A stretch of 16,174 nt of DNA from an uncultured Alistipes sp. (GTDB taxonomy: Bacteria; Bacteroidota; Bacteroidia; Bacteroidales; Rikenellaceae), in assembly GCA_900546005.1 (NCBI GenBank), contig URBJ01000046.1, positions 1-16,174 on the forward strand, written 5' to 3'. How positions within the stretch are numbered: the first letter of the stretch is position 1; the number at the start of each line of letters is the position of its first letter. Positions 1 to 7,676 of the stretch are shown one piece after another. The notes under the pieces were generated by a model, which saw nothing but the letters and a program-made list of their open reading frames with translations, did no database searches and was not told where the DNA came from. Made by a program: the position numbers and the translations under genes.

Positions 1-94
1 GAAAAAGTACAACGGTTATGCTTCGACTCTTCGGAGAACTGATATTCAGGGTACTTATCTTTCTTTCCCCGTATGCACAAGTACTCCGAAAAAG

Positions 95-1333
95 TCATTC
101 GTTCCACAACTTACTTTGCTCCTGACGCTGCGCCATACGGGTATCGATCTCGTCGAACAGAGCATCCAGTTTCCGATTGCAGTCGTCGACAACTACCGGA
201 TCGTATCCCCGCTCTTCTATTTGCCGGATCACCTCCCGTCCGACTTGAAAGGAGAAGTGTTCGGTACGTTCAAGCTGCCGCATCGCATCCTGCGTCCGGT
301 CGAACCGCATGTACCGCTTCCCGTTGTCGCGTGTAACAGGAAAAACCGCCCGTTTCATCCGAACCGCCATTTCGTTTTGCGGAGCCCGTCCATTTTCGGC
401 TCCCGCTCGCAGGCTCTCCGGAATGCGCTCCCCGGCCCGTACCCAAACCGGAACCGCATAACTGCACGGAGGATACCCCAACAGGCACCACATCGTCACG
501 GCATCGGTACGCTCTCCGGCACACACCCCTTCGACCACCACCGAAGCAGCCGTCGAGTTTCGGGGAATGTAGTCCTGATCGACCGCCCATGCACTCCGCA
601 AACGGCCCTTGCCCCGTTCCAAATCTGTCTCCAACTGCGCATTATAGAACGATCGGGCCGGGACCTCGAAAATCCACTCGGGCGAGAGGCTCTTTTGTGC
701 ATAGGCCTGTTCGAAAAGATGCGTCGCATTCTGGTATCGAACATATCCCATCCCTTCGTCCTCCAATCCGGAAAACGAAAAATTGGTCCGGACCAGATAT
801 CCGTCCGGTGCGACCTCCGGATCGTTCGCATCGTATTTGACATATCCGTAGTCCCACACCTCGAAATAAGCAGCGCCCCCCTGTGCATCGATCACCCCGA
901 AATTGGTCTCCAGACAACGGGGTTCGGGCAGCGTACGGATGTACTCCTCGAATTCGTCGACCGTCGCACACCGGCCCAGCGCCTCCATCATCACGACACC
1001 CTCCAACTCGGGCAATCCCATCAGAGAATCGGGTTTCATGTTATAGGATGCATTATTCATGATGGCGAAACCCGCGCTGTTCACTCCGGTCCAGACTTCG
1101 CGCGTCACGGTATCCTCCGAATTGACCAAACCGGTAAAATCGTAATGTTCCCCCTTGAAATGGGCAATGTGGTTCCACTCGGTTCCCGTATCCCGCTGTT
1201 TCCACAGAAACGGACGCCCCGTGGCTGAAGCCCGTGCCGTCACCACTGCTGTCGTACACCCGTACAACGACTCTCCGAGCAGGAACGACTCGATCAGAAC
1301 CGCTATCATCGCTATCCACAAAAATTTCCGCAT
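95..1333 (-). CDS. Exported C45-type Ntn hydrolase / acyltransferase-like protein
   Basis: A 412-residue protein with a hydrophobic N-terminal signal segment (residues 3-25) followed at once by the motif G-C-T-T-A-V-V, with Cys26. In the acyl-CoA:6-aminopenicillanic acid acyltransferase (peptidase C45) and related linear-amide hydrolase families, a Cys in a C-T-T context becomes the N-terminal nucleophile after processing. The following segment (RPFLWKQRD, then an N-N-A-S-Y stretch near residue 95) fits the same fold. These enzymes hydrolyse or transfer amide-linked acyl groups; the substrate here cannot be read from sequence. Signal and context suggest a periplasmic enzyme. I chose ATG at 1333 because AAGGAG lies five bases upstream; a GTG six bases earlier (1339) sits inside that ribosome-binding region. 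The gene stands alone, with its own promoter at 1445-1477. The family call is fairly firm; the reaction is inferred. Confidence 0.8.
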   Translation of the reverse strand: MRKFLWIAMIAVLIESFLLGESLYGCTTAVVTARASATGRPFLWKQRDTGTEWNHIAHFKGEHYDFTGLVNSEDTVTREVWTGVNSAGFAIMNNASYNMKPDSLMGLPELEGVVMMEALGRCATVDEFEEYIRTLPEPRCLETNFGVIDAQGGAAYFEVWDYGYVKYDANDPEVAPDGYLVRTNFSFSGLEDEGMGYVRYQNATHLFEQAYAQKSLSPEWIFEVPARSFYNAQLETDLERGKGRLRSAWAVDQDYIPRNSTAASVVVEGVCAGERTDAVTMWCLLGYPPCSYAVPVWVRAGERIPESLRAGAENGRAPQNEMAVRMKRAVFPVTRDNGKRYMRFDRTQDAMRQLERTEHFSFQVGREVIRQIEERGYDPVVVDDCNRKLDALFDEIDTRMAQRQEQSKLWNE

Positions 1334-1444
1334 AATCACTCCTTTTTGATCTCTTCCCGATCTCTTTTACAACAATACGCAAAGTCAAAAGCTTCAAACT
1401 CGGTCTATTGGAGTTCATGCTATGACACAACCATATACAGATTA

Positions 1445-1477
1445 CAAATATACGAAAAAGGTTGGAGCCGAGGCAAA
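1445..1477 (-). promoter_or_regulatory. Bacteroidota-type promoter for the C45 hydrolase gene
   Basis: On the minus strand TTTG (1474-1477) is followed after 21 bases by TATATTTG (1445-1452), matching the phylum's TTTG / TAnnTTTG consensus at both boxes. Transcription would begin near 1438-1440, giving an untranslated leader of about 105 bases before the ATG at 1333. Confidence 0.7.
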
Positions 1478-1649
1478 TGAAACCTCTGTTTTCAGATTCG
1501 GAACCCTACCCACCCGTGTATCAAGCCGCAACTCTTTTCAAAAATTACAAAGGCTGCCGGGATCTGCTCATCCGAATTTTACCTCTCGCCAAGATTTCAT
1601 ATTCTCGACATACAGAAACGGATCAACGCAAACGGGATAAAAGGGTTAT

Positions 1650-1683
1650 AAAAAAGATGGGATCGTCATAAAACGATCCCATC
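1650..1683 (-). terminator. Intrinsic terminator of the oxoamine synthase gene
   Basis: A perfect 11-base-pair stem (GATGGGATCGT at 1656-1666 with ACGATCCCATC at 1673-1683) and a 6-base loop. Read on the minus strand it is followed by six T residues (A run at 1650-1655). It lies 35 bases past the stop codon of the gene ending at 1718. Confidence 0.88.
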
Positions 1684-1717
1684 CGCAAAGCTATATTATC
1701 AAAAACTCGCTTTCGTC

Positions 1718-2968
1718 CTATTTTTCTGCCATATTCGGAATAGGTTTCTTGTAGTCACCGGCCACCAGACGTTTGTGACACTTCTCGAAACAATCCAGCG
1801 TGTAGTTCACATCGTCGAGCGTATGAACCGCCGTCGGGATGATTCGCAGAATGATCTCGCCTTTCGGGATCACCGGATAAACGACCACCGAACAGAACAG
1901 GTTGTAGGTCTCACGCAGGTCGACCACAATGTTACAAGCCTCTTCCACACCACCTTTCATATATACGGGAGTCACCGGAGAGAGCGTACCTCCGATGTCG
2001 AAACCTCTTTCGCGGAATCCATCCTGCAGTGCATGTACGATCTTCCACAGGTTTTCACGGAATTCAGGATGCGTACGGATCAGCTCCAAACGCTTCAACG
2101 CTCCCTTGACCATCGGCATCGGAAGCGCCTTGGCGTAGGTCTGCGAACGCATGTTGTAACGCAGATAATCTACGATATACTTCTCCGAAGCGACGAATGC
2201 TCCGATTCCGGCCATCGACTTGGCAAAGGTACTGAACCATACATCCACACCATCACCCACACCGAAATGTTCCGGCGTGCCGGCTCCGGTTTTACCCATC
2301 GTTCCGAAACCGTGTGCGTCGTCGACCAACAGACGGAAATCGAAATCCTTCTTCATGGCTACCAGTTCGTCCAGCTTACCCAGATCGCCCTTCATTCCGA
2401 ACACGCCTTCGGTAATCACCAGTACGCCTCCGCCATTTTCCGCTGCGAGCTTCGTTGCATGACCGAGCTGTTTGCGGCAAGCCTCCATATCGTTATGCGG
2501 ATAAACGAAACGCTTGCCCGTATGCAACCGCAATCCGTCGATGATACAAGCATGAGCCTCCGAGTCGTAAACCACTACATCGCGGCGCGTCAACAACGAA
2601 TCGATAATCGAAACCATGCCCTGATAACCGTAGTTGAGCAGAAACGCATCGGGTTTGCCCACAAATGCAGCCAGCTCACGTTCGAGCTGTTCGTGCCACT
2701 TGGTCTGACCGCTCATCATGCGCGCTCCCATCGGATAGGCCATACCGAACTCCTTGGCGGCCTCGGCATCCGCCTTGCGCACCTCGGGATGGTTGGCCAA
2801 ACCCAAATAGTTGTTGAGGCTCCAGTTCAACACCTCGCGGCCCCGGAAAATCATGTGCGGACCGATCTCGCCTTCCAGTTTCGGAAACGAATAGTATCCG
2901 TGACTCAGCTTCTGATACTGTCCGATCGGACCTCCTGCATTCTCATGTATTCGTTTAAAAATATCCAC
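1718..2968 (-). CDS. PLP-dependent alpha-oxoamine synthase, candidate cysteate/serine acyltransferase
   Basis: A 416-residue fold-type I PLP enzyme of the alpha-oxoamine synthase family, which includes serine palmitoyltransferase, AONS and glycine C-acetyltransferase. These enzymes join an acyl thioester to an amino acid with loss of CO2. Visible landmarks are His139 in S-E-A-H-A-C-I-I-D-G (PLP stacking), Asp216 and His219 in V-D-D-A-H-G-F-G, and the Schiff-base Lys250 in S-T-F-A-K-S-M. The N-terminal block around residues 41-64 (G-R-E-V-L-N-W-S-L-N-N-Y-L-G-L) resembles the flavobacterial/Alistipes enzymes assigned to capnine and sulfonolipid synthesis (SulA/CapA, cysteate as amino acid) more than Bacteroides serine palmitoyltransferase as I remember it. 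The start is GTG at 2968, with only A-rich sequence upstream. It is a single-gene unit with its own terminator. Family membership is firm; the amino acid substrate is inferred. Confidence 0.88.
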   Translation of the reverse strand: MDIFKRIHENAGGPIGQYQKLSHGYYSFPKLEGEIGPHMIFRGREVLNWSLNNYLGLANHPEVRKADAEAAKEFGMAYPMGARMMSGQTKWHEQLERELAAFVGKPDAFLLNYGYQGMVSIIDSLLTRRDVVVYDSEAHACIIDGLRLHTGKRFVYPHNDMEACRKQLGHATKLAAENGGGVLVITEGVFGMKGDLGKLDELVAMKKDFDFRLLVDDAHGFGTMGKTGAGTPEHFGVGDGVDVWFSTFAKSMAGIGAFVASEKYIVDYLRYNMRSQTYAKALPMPMVKGALKRLELIRTHPEFRENLWKIVHALQDGFRERGFDIGGTLSPVTPVYMKGGVEEACNIVVDLRETYNLFCSVVVYPVIPKGEIILRIIPTAVHTLDDVNYTLDCFEKCHKRLVAGDYKKPIPNMAEK

Positions 2969-3011
2969 CGTCGTATTATTTTTTGGTTAGTTTTCAGTTC
3001 CTAAAAACGCA

Positions 3012-3043
3012 CAAAGATAACATTTTTTGGAGATATCTCACTC
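3012..3043 (-). promoter_or_regulatory. Candidate promoter of the oxoamine synthase gene
   Basis: TATCTTTG on the minus strand (3012-3019) is a full match to the -7 box TAnnTTTG, about 44 bases before the GTG start. No proper TTTG lies at the expected -33 distance (only TGAG-like sequence around 3037-3044), so the upstream half is weak. Confidence 0.45.
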
Positions 3044-3164
3044 ATCTCCGGGGAAGTTTTTCTTCCGGCTTGCCTCATTTCGCCCTCTACCGCTCCCTGT
3101 CAACGCTCTCCTCGATCAATTTCTCTACATTTCCGAAATTTCCTCTCCAAAAAAACAATATACA

Positions 3165-3196
3165 TTTCCCAATATCGTTTAAAATATGTAATTTTG
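3165..3196 (+). promoter_or_regulatory. Promoter of the bamD-rpoZ-coaBC-recN run
   Basis: TTTC (3165-3168, one mismatch to TTTG), a 20-base spacer, then TAATTTTG (3189-3196, full match to TAnnTTTG). Transcription would start near 3203, about 60 bases before the bamD ATG. This argues against an in-frame start at 3194, which would lie inside the -7 box. The 294-base gap between the divergent genes (2969-3262) otherwise holds only the opposing promoter. Confidence 0.6.
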
Positions 3197-3262
3197 CCGA
3201 TCGGCAGACTTCGATTACTATGCGTCGTCTTCCGCATGGCGACTAAAACTCCGAAAACAACA

Positions 3263-4255
3263 ATGAAAGTTCATTTTTCGAAAATCTTCATCGCGGCAAC
3301 TCTCTTGCTAATAGCCTCATGTAGCGGATATAACAAACTGCTCCGACATGGATCGAGTGAGGACAAGTACGAAAAAGCACTCGAATTATACAACAACCAG
3401 AAATACAATAAAGCCCTCACGCTATTCAAAGAAGTTGAAACCATTTTCGGACATTCGGACCGAGCTGACTCCATTATGTTTTACATCGGAGTCTGTTATT
3501 TCCGAATAGGAGATTACGTATCGAGCGGAGAACAATTCAATACATTCCGTGAAACATTCCGCCGAAGTCCTTTCCTTGAAGAGGCCGAATACTATTTTGC
3601 CAAAGGATTTTATTACTCCTCATCCGAGCCTGAAAACGATCAAACCAATACTCTCGTCGCCATGCAAGCCATCGGCGAATATCTTGAACGTTACCCCAAT
3701 AGCCATAAAAAAGAAGATTTGGCGGAAAATTTATTAGATCTGAGGCAAAGACTCTATGACAAAGCCTATCTGAATGCAAAACTCTATTACGACATCGGAT
3801 ATTACAACTCGGCCGTTACGGCCCTGAACAACGCCATCAAGCGCTATCCCGACAGCAACCACAGGGAAGAGCTGCTGTTTCTGATCGTCTGCTCCCACTA
3901 TGAATTTGCGAAAAACAGCGTCGCACTAAAACAGAGACAACGCTATTTAGACATGCAAGACGCCTACTATACCTTTATTGAGGAGTATCCGGAGAGTACC
4001 TATCGCAAAGATGCGGATAAAATGTTCGATGACGCAAAAGCCTTCTTGGACAAATTTAAGGACGAAGACCCGGGAGCCGTAACGACTGCAGTCGATGAAG
4101 ATGCAGATCAGGTGAACGCCTCGACCTTTACCCCGACTGAAAAAACGGATCAAGATCAACCTTCAAAAAAGAAGGATAAAGACAAACGGCAAAAAGAGAA
4201 AAAGTCAAAAAAATCAGATAATTCAGAAGCTGAAAATGGAACTGAAAAAGAGTAA
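3263..4255 (+). CDS. bamD: Outer membrane assembly lipoprotein BamD
   Basis: A 330-residue lipoprotein. A basic start and hydrophobic stretch end in the lipobox L-I-A-S-C with Cys20. From about residue 25 to 270 it consists of tetratricopeptide-like helical repeats with typical spacing (for example Y-E-K-A-L-E-L-Y-N-N-Q-K-Y-N-K-A-L near residue 35 and repeated Y-P-D-S / Y-P-N-S turns), the arrangement of BamD/YfiO. BamD works with BamA to insert beta-barrel proteins into the outer membrane. The last 37 residues (294-330) are a lysine- and acid-rich low-complexity tail beyond the TPR core. The ATG at 3263 is preferred over upstream in-frame starts because it directly precedes the signal peptide and lies downstream of the predicted transcription start. 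It is the first gene of the run, and its end overlaps the next gene by 20 bases. Confidence 0.9.
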   Translation: MKVHFSKIFIAATLLLIASCSGYNKLLRHGSSEDKYEKALELYNNQKYNKALTLFKEVETIFGHSDRADSIMFYIGVCYFRIGDYVSSGEQFNTFRETFRRSPFLEEAEYYFAKGFYYSSSEPENDQTNTLVAMQAIGEYLERYPNSHKKEDLAENLLDLRQRLYDKAYLNAKLYYDIGYYNSAVTALNNAIKRYPDSNHREELLFLIVCSHYEFAKNSVALKQRQRYLDMQDAYYTFIEEYPESTYRKDADKMFDDAKAFLDKFKDEDPGAVTTAVDEDADQVNASTFTPTEKTDQDQPSKKKDKDKRQKEKKSKKSDNSEAENGTEKE

Positions 4256-4607
4256 CATCCCAACGAACACGATTACCAGAAAGCTGACCGATCTGGACGC
4301 CCCGACCGGAAACATCTATGAATCGGTCGTGATCATTTCGAAACGCGCCAACCAGATCGCAAGTGAGCTCAAACAGGAACTCACCCGCAAACTGGCCGAT
4401 TTTTCGAACACCAACGATGCGCTGGAGGAGACGTTCGAAAACAGAGAACAGATCGAAATCTCGAAGTACTACGAACGTCTTCCGAAACCGACCATCGTAG
4501 CTACCGAAGAGTTTCTGGCCGGGAAAGTCTACTTCCGCGACACGAAGGACGATCCGATCGAGGAGATCGCCCAAGAGGAAAAAAAGGCAGAACCATCTGC
4601 TCAATAG
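4236..4607 (+). CDS. rpoZ: RNA polymerase omega / Rpb6-like subunit
   Basis: A 123-residue protein matching the Bacteroidota omega (Rpb6-like) subunit. The recognisable core includes P-T-G-N-I-Y-E-S-V-V-I-I-S-K-R-A-N-Q-I (about residues 24-42) and F-E-N-R-E-Q-I-E-I-S-K-Y-Y-E-R (about 66-80), then T-E-E-F-L-A-G-K-V-Y. Omega binds the beta-prime subunit and aids polymerase assembly in the cytoplasm. The A-N-Q-I segment corresponds to the conserved helix that grips beta-prime in the family. The final 20 residues are acidic and variable. The ATG at 4236 lies inside the end of bamD (20-base overlap, different frame), suggesting translational coupling. A small 6-base-pair hairpin (4616-4633) follows before coaBC but has no T run, so it is not a terminator. 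Confidence 0.87.
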   Translation: MELKKSNIPTNTITRKLTDLDAPTGNIYESVVIISKRANQIASELKQELTRKLADFSNTNDALEETFENREQIEISKYYERLPKPTIVATEEFLAGKVYFRDTKDDPIEEIAQEEKKAEPSAQ

Positions 4608-4655
4608 TGAACGGGCGTGTCGGTGAGGACACGAACTGAATAATACCTGTTGACG

Positions 4656-5864
4656 ATGTTGCGAGGAAAAAAGATCATTGTCGGTGTTACGGGCAGTATC
4701 GCAGCCTACAAGGCAGCGGTGCTGATTCGTTTATTGGTACGTGAAGGAGCCGAAGTCAAGGCGCTGCTTACACCGACCGCCAAACAGTTCATCACTCCGC
4801 TGACTCTGGCTACGCTCTGCAAAAATCCCGTCCCCGTCGAGTTTTTCAACCCCGAGAACGGAGCATGGAACAGCCACGTCAGCCTTGGAACATGGGCCGA
4901 TGCTTTCGTTATCGCCCCCGCTACGGCCAATACGATCGCAAAAATGGCTACCGGCGTAGCCGACAACCTTTTGCTGACCACCTATCTGTCGGCCAGATGT
5001 CCGGTCTTCGTTGCCCCGGCAATGGACCTCGACATGTACAACCATCCGTCGACCCAATACAACCTCGATTCGCTGAAAAGCTACGGCAACCGGATCATCG
5101 AACCGGCCGAAGGCGAACTGGCCAGCGGACTCTCCGGGAAAGGCCGAATGGAGGAGCCCGAAAAGATCGTCGAATACCTGTCCCAGTACTTCAGTCGCAA
5201 GACCAATCTGAAAGGCAAGAAAATTCTGGTAACGGCCGGTCCCACGATCGAACCGATCGATCCGGTCCGATACATCTCCAACCACTCGTCGGGACGGATG
5301 GGCTACGCCATTGCCGCCGAGCTGTATGAACGTGGAGCCGAAGTCTATCTGGTCAGCGGGAAAACAGCATTGACACCGCCCGATGGCGTTCAGACGATCG
5401 ATGTGCTGACGGCCGACGAAATGTACCAAGCCGCCACTCAGATTTTCGAACGGTGCGACGGAGCCGTCATGTGCGCTGCCGTGGCCGACTACACGCCGAA
5501 AAACACCGAAACCCACAAGATCAAAAAAGAGGGGACCGAAACGTGGAGCCTCGAATTGGCTCCGACTCAGGACATAGCCGCCGCCATCGGGGCCCATAAA
5601 GGGAACCGGTTGCTCGTGGGCTTCGCCCTTGAAACCGATAACGAGGAGGCCAACGCCCTCTCCAAACTGGAGAAGAAAAACATGGACTTCATTGTGCTCA
5701 ACTCCTTGAAAAACGAGGGCGCCGGATTCGGAACGAAAACCAACCAAATCACCATCTTGCGCAAGGACGGCACCCAGACTGAGTTCGAGCTCAAGAGCAA
5801 AGCGGATGTCGCCAAGGACATCGTTGACGAGATGGAGGCATTCTGGGACATTGACAAGTCCTAA
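4656..5864 (+). CDS. coaBC: Bifunctional PPC decarboxylase / PPC synthetase CoaBC
   Basis: A 402-residue two-domain enzyme that makes 4'-phosphopantetheine from 4'-phosphopantothenate and cysteine in coenzyme A synthesis. Residues 1-180 form the FMN-dependent decarboxylase (CoaC): G-V-T-G-S-I-A-A-Y-K near the start, His74 in N-S-H-V-S, P-A-M-D-L-D-M around 121-127, and L-A-S-G-L-S-G-K-G-R-M at 155-165. From about residue 187 the CTP-dependent synthetase (CoaB) follows, with V-T-A-G-P-T, N-H-S-S-G-R-M-G and A-V-A-D-Y-T-P, then K-I-K-K. Compared with the E. coli enzyme as I know it, Asp124 replaces the conserved Asn of P-x-M-N-x-x-M and Ser157 replaces the catalytic Cys. ATG at 4656 is chosen over TTG two codons upstream. 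It is the third gene of the run, 48 bases after rpoZ. Confidence 0.93.
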   Translation: MLRGKKIIVGVTGSIAAYKAAVLIRLLVREGAEVKALLTPTAKQFITPLTLATLCKNPVPVEFFNPENGAWNSHVSLGTWADAFVIAPATANTIAKMATGVADNLLLTTYLSARCPVFVAPAMDLDMYNHPSTQYNLDSLKSYGNRIIEPAEGELASGLSGKGRMEEPEKIVEYLSQYFSRKTNLKGKKILVTAGPTIEPIDPVRYISNHSSGRMGYAIAAELYERGAEVYLVSGKTALTPPDGVQTIDVLTADEMYQAATQIFERCDGAVMCAAVADYTPKNTETHKIKKEGTETWSLELAPTQDIAAAIGAHKGNRLLVGFALETDNEEANALSKLEKKNMDFIVLNSLKNEGAGFGTKTNQITILRKDGTQTEFELKSKADVAKDIVDEMEAFWDIDKS

Positions 5865-5905
5865 CCAAAACGCAGACACCTCGCCGATACAAATCTTCAT
5901 GCACC

Positions 5906-7570
5906 ATGTTGACCCGTTTAACCGTTGAAAATTATGCCTTGATAGACCGGCTGGATATCTCTTTCGCTCCGGACCTGAACATCATTACGGGCGAAACGGG
6001 AGCCGGCAAATCCATCCTGCTCGGAGCGTTGGGGTTGATTCTCGGCAACCGGGCCGACACTTCGGTCATCAAAGACCAAACCCGTAACTGCATCGTCGAG
6101 GCAGAATTCAACATCGAGGCCTACAACCTGAAGCCTCTGTTCGACGAGCTCGACATCGAATACGATGACCGTCCTCTGTTTCGCCGAATCATTACGCCGA
6201 GCGGCAAAAGTCGAGCCTACGTAAACGACTTTCCGGTTCAACTCACATCGTTGCGGGAGATCGGCGGACGGCTGATCGACATTCACTCACAGCACCAGAC
6301 GCTGATGCTGGCCAACAGTGCCTTTCAGACCGGTATACTAGACAGTGTTGCGGCACAGGACTCCCTCATGAACAATTACCGGGAGGATTTCCAACGGCTA
6401 AAAAAGCAACGGGCCGAATTAGAAAAGCTCACCATAGAGGCCGAAGAGCGTCTCCGAGACAGAGAATACCTCTCGTTCCAACTGCATGAGCTCCAAGAGG
6501 CCAAATTGCAAGCCGACGAACAACAGGACCTCGAGGCAGAGCAGACGGAACTGGCCCACGCTTCGGAAATCAAGGAGGTTCTGATGTGGGCCTCGCAGCG
6601 GCTGACCGGAGCCGACGACAATCTACTGGCCCAACTCAAGGAGATCGAGTCGGCCATCGGACGCATCGCAACCTTCTATCCCCGTTCCGAAGAGCTACAC
6701 AGAAGGCTGCACAGCAATCTTCTGGAAATAAAAGACCTGACCTCGGAAATTTCATCCGATGCCGACCGGATTGAGGCTGATCCGCAACGTCTCGATGCCG
6801 TCGAAAACCGACTGGGAACAATCTATACCCTCCTGCAAAAACATAAAACCTCATCGGTCGAAGAGCTACTAAAAATTCAGTCGGAATACGAGACGAAGCT
6901 CGCAGAGATGAGCGGAGCGGAAGAACGGATCGCTCAACTTACCTCCGAAATTGAAGCACAGCAGCAAAAAACCGAAGCCTTGGCTTCGCGGATTACCGAG
7001 ATCCGGAAACAGACGGCCCCCGAGGTCGAAAGCCAGATCGAACGGACACTTGCGGAATTGGGTATGCCCTCCGCCAAACTGCACATCGAAATAGAGCCTG
7101 CCGAGGAGCTCTCTGCCGATGGAGCCGACCGCATCCGCTTCCTGTTCTCGGCCAACCGGAACTTGGCCCTGCAACCGGTCGAACGGGTGGCATCCGGAGG
7201 AGAGCTGTCCCGACTGATGTTGAGTCTGAAGGCGATGGTCGCCCGGCACAAGCATCTACCCACCGTAATCTTCGACGAGATCGATACCGGTATATCCGGT
7301 GCCATTGCCGACAAAACGGGTGAAATCATTGCGGAACTGGCCAAGCACCTGCAAGTCATCAACATCACCCACCTGCCCCAAATCGCCAGCAAGGGTGAAA
7401 CCCACTTCTTCGTCTACAAAAAAGAGTCGGACCAAACAACTTCGACCCAGATCCGCAAACTCACTCCCGACGAGCGAATCGACGAGATCGCCAAAATGAT
7501 CAGCGGATCGAACATCTCACAAGCCGCCAAAGAACAAGCCAAGGTTTTGCTCTCAAGGAGTGCTCACTAA
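5906..7570 (+). CDS. recN: DNA repair ATPase RecN
   Basis: A 554-residue SMC-like protein involved in recombinational repair of double-strand breaks. It opens with L-T-V-E-N-Y-A-L-I and has Walker A G-E-T-G-A-G-K-S at residues 29-36. A long central region rich in Leu, Glu and Lys (about 155-390) is predicted to form the antiparallel coiled coil. The ABC signature S-G-G-E-L-S-R (430-436) and Walker B V-I-F-D-E-I-D-T-G (454-462) complete the split ATPase head. Length and order match RecN. The ATG at 5906 is 41 bases after coaBC with no terminator between them, so it probably belongs to the same transcript. In several Bacteroides genomes I recall a DUF4835 gene between coaBC and recN; none is present here. 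Confidence 0.95.
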   Translation: MLTRLTVENYALIDRLDISFAPDLNIITGETGAGKSILLGALGLILGNRADTSVIKDQTRNCIVEAEFNIEAYNLKPLFDELDIEYDDRPLFRRIITPSGKSRAYVNDFPVQLTSLREIGGRLIDIHSQHQTLMLANSAFQTGILDSVAAQDSLMNNYREDFQRLKKQRAELEKLTIEAEERLRDREYLSFQLHELQEAKLQADEQQDLEAEQTELAHASEIKEVLMWASQRLTGADDNLLAQLKEIESAIGRIATFYPRSEELHRRLHSNLLEIKDLTSEISSDADRIEADPQRLDAVENRLGTIYTLLQKHKTSSVEELLKIQSEYETKLAEMSGAEERIAQLTSEIEAQQQKTEALASRITEIRKQTAPEVESQIERTLAELGMPSAKLHIEIEPAEELSADGADRIRFLFSANRNLALQPVERVASGGELSRLMLSLKAMVARHKHLPTVIFDEIDTGISGAIADKTGEIIAELAKHLQVINITHLPQIASKGETHFFVYKKESDQTTSTQIRKLTPDERIDEIAKMISGSNISQAAKEQAKVLLSRSAH

Positions 7571-7646
7571 TCCGGGAAACGTCCTTCCGAAAAAATTCAC
7601 CGTCGTAATTCAACCGGCAAAGAAGAACCCTTTATCGCCTCAGTAC

Positions 7647-7676
7647 AAGCTATTTGTTGATAGTTTTTGTTTTTTT
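7647..7676 (+). terminator. Weak candidate terminator after recN
   Basis: A low-GC 7-base-pair stem (AAGCTAT with ATAGTTT, one G-T pair) and a 6-base loop lead into a T-rich tract (7664-7676). It overlaps the -33 box of the leu promoter, so the T tract may simply be promoter sequence. No better terminator is visible between recN and leuA. Confidence 0.3.

Larger units (their letters stand above)
1340..1717. other. Intergenic region between the C45 hydrolase and the oxoamine synthase
   Basis: This 378-base stretch has no convincing gene. It holds the hydrolase promoter and leader, and the terminator of the downstream-reading oxoamine synthase gene. In the leader an 8-base word, GATCTCTT on the plus strand, occurs twice (1348-1355 and 1359-1366), 11 bases apart. 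Short open frames here (for example 1422-1640, plus) lack a ribosome-binding site and recognisable protein character. Confidence 0.6.

Noticed and set aside
1..94. A short plus-strand open frame ending at a TGA at 40-42, possibly the end of an upstream gene
   Set aside because: Only 13 codons are visible, all frames are partly open here, and nothing in them is recognisable.
116..1228. A 370-codon open frame on the plus strand, antisense to the C45-like hydrolase
   Set aside because: It mirrors the codon pattern of the real gene, lacks a promoter and ribosome-binding site, and shows no family motif. The opposite strand has a signal peptide, promoter and recognisable domain.
1775..3004. A 409-codon open frame on the plus strand, antisense to the oxoamine synthase
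   Set aside because: The minus strand carries a full PLP-enzyme with catalytic residues, while the plus frame has an unusual His/Arg/Gln-rich composition and crosses the minus-strand promoter region.
4616..4633. Hairpin CGTGTC/GACACG between rpoZ and coaBC as a terminator
   Set aside because: The stem is only six pairs and no T run follows. The close spacing fits continuous transcription into coaBC.
4731..5900. A 389-codon open frame on the minus strand, antisense to coaBC
   Set aside because: coaBC is unambiguous. The antisense frame is a Gly/Phe/Val-rich reverse-codon artefact without initiation signals.
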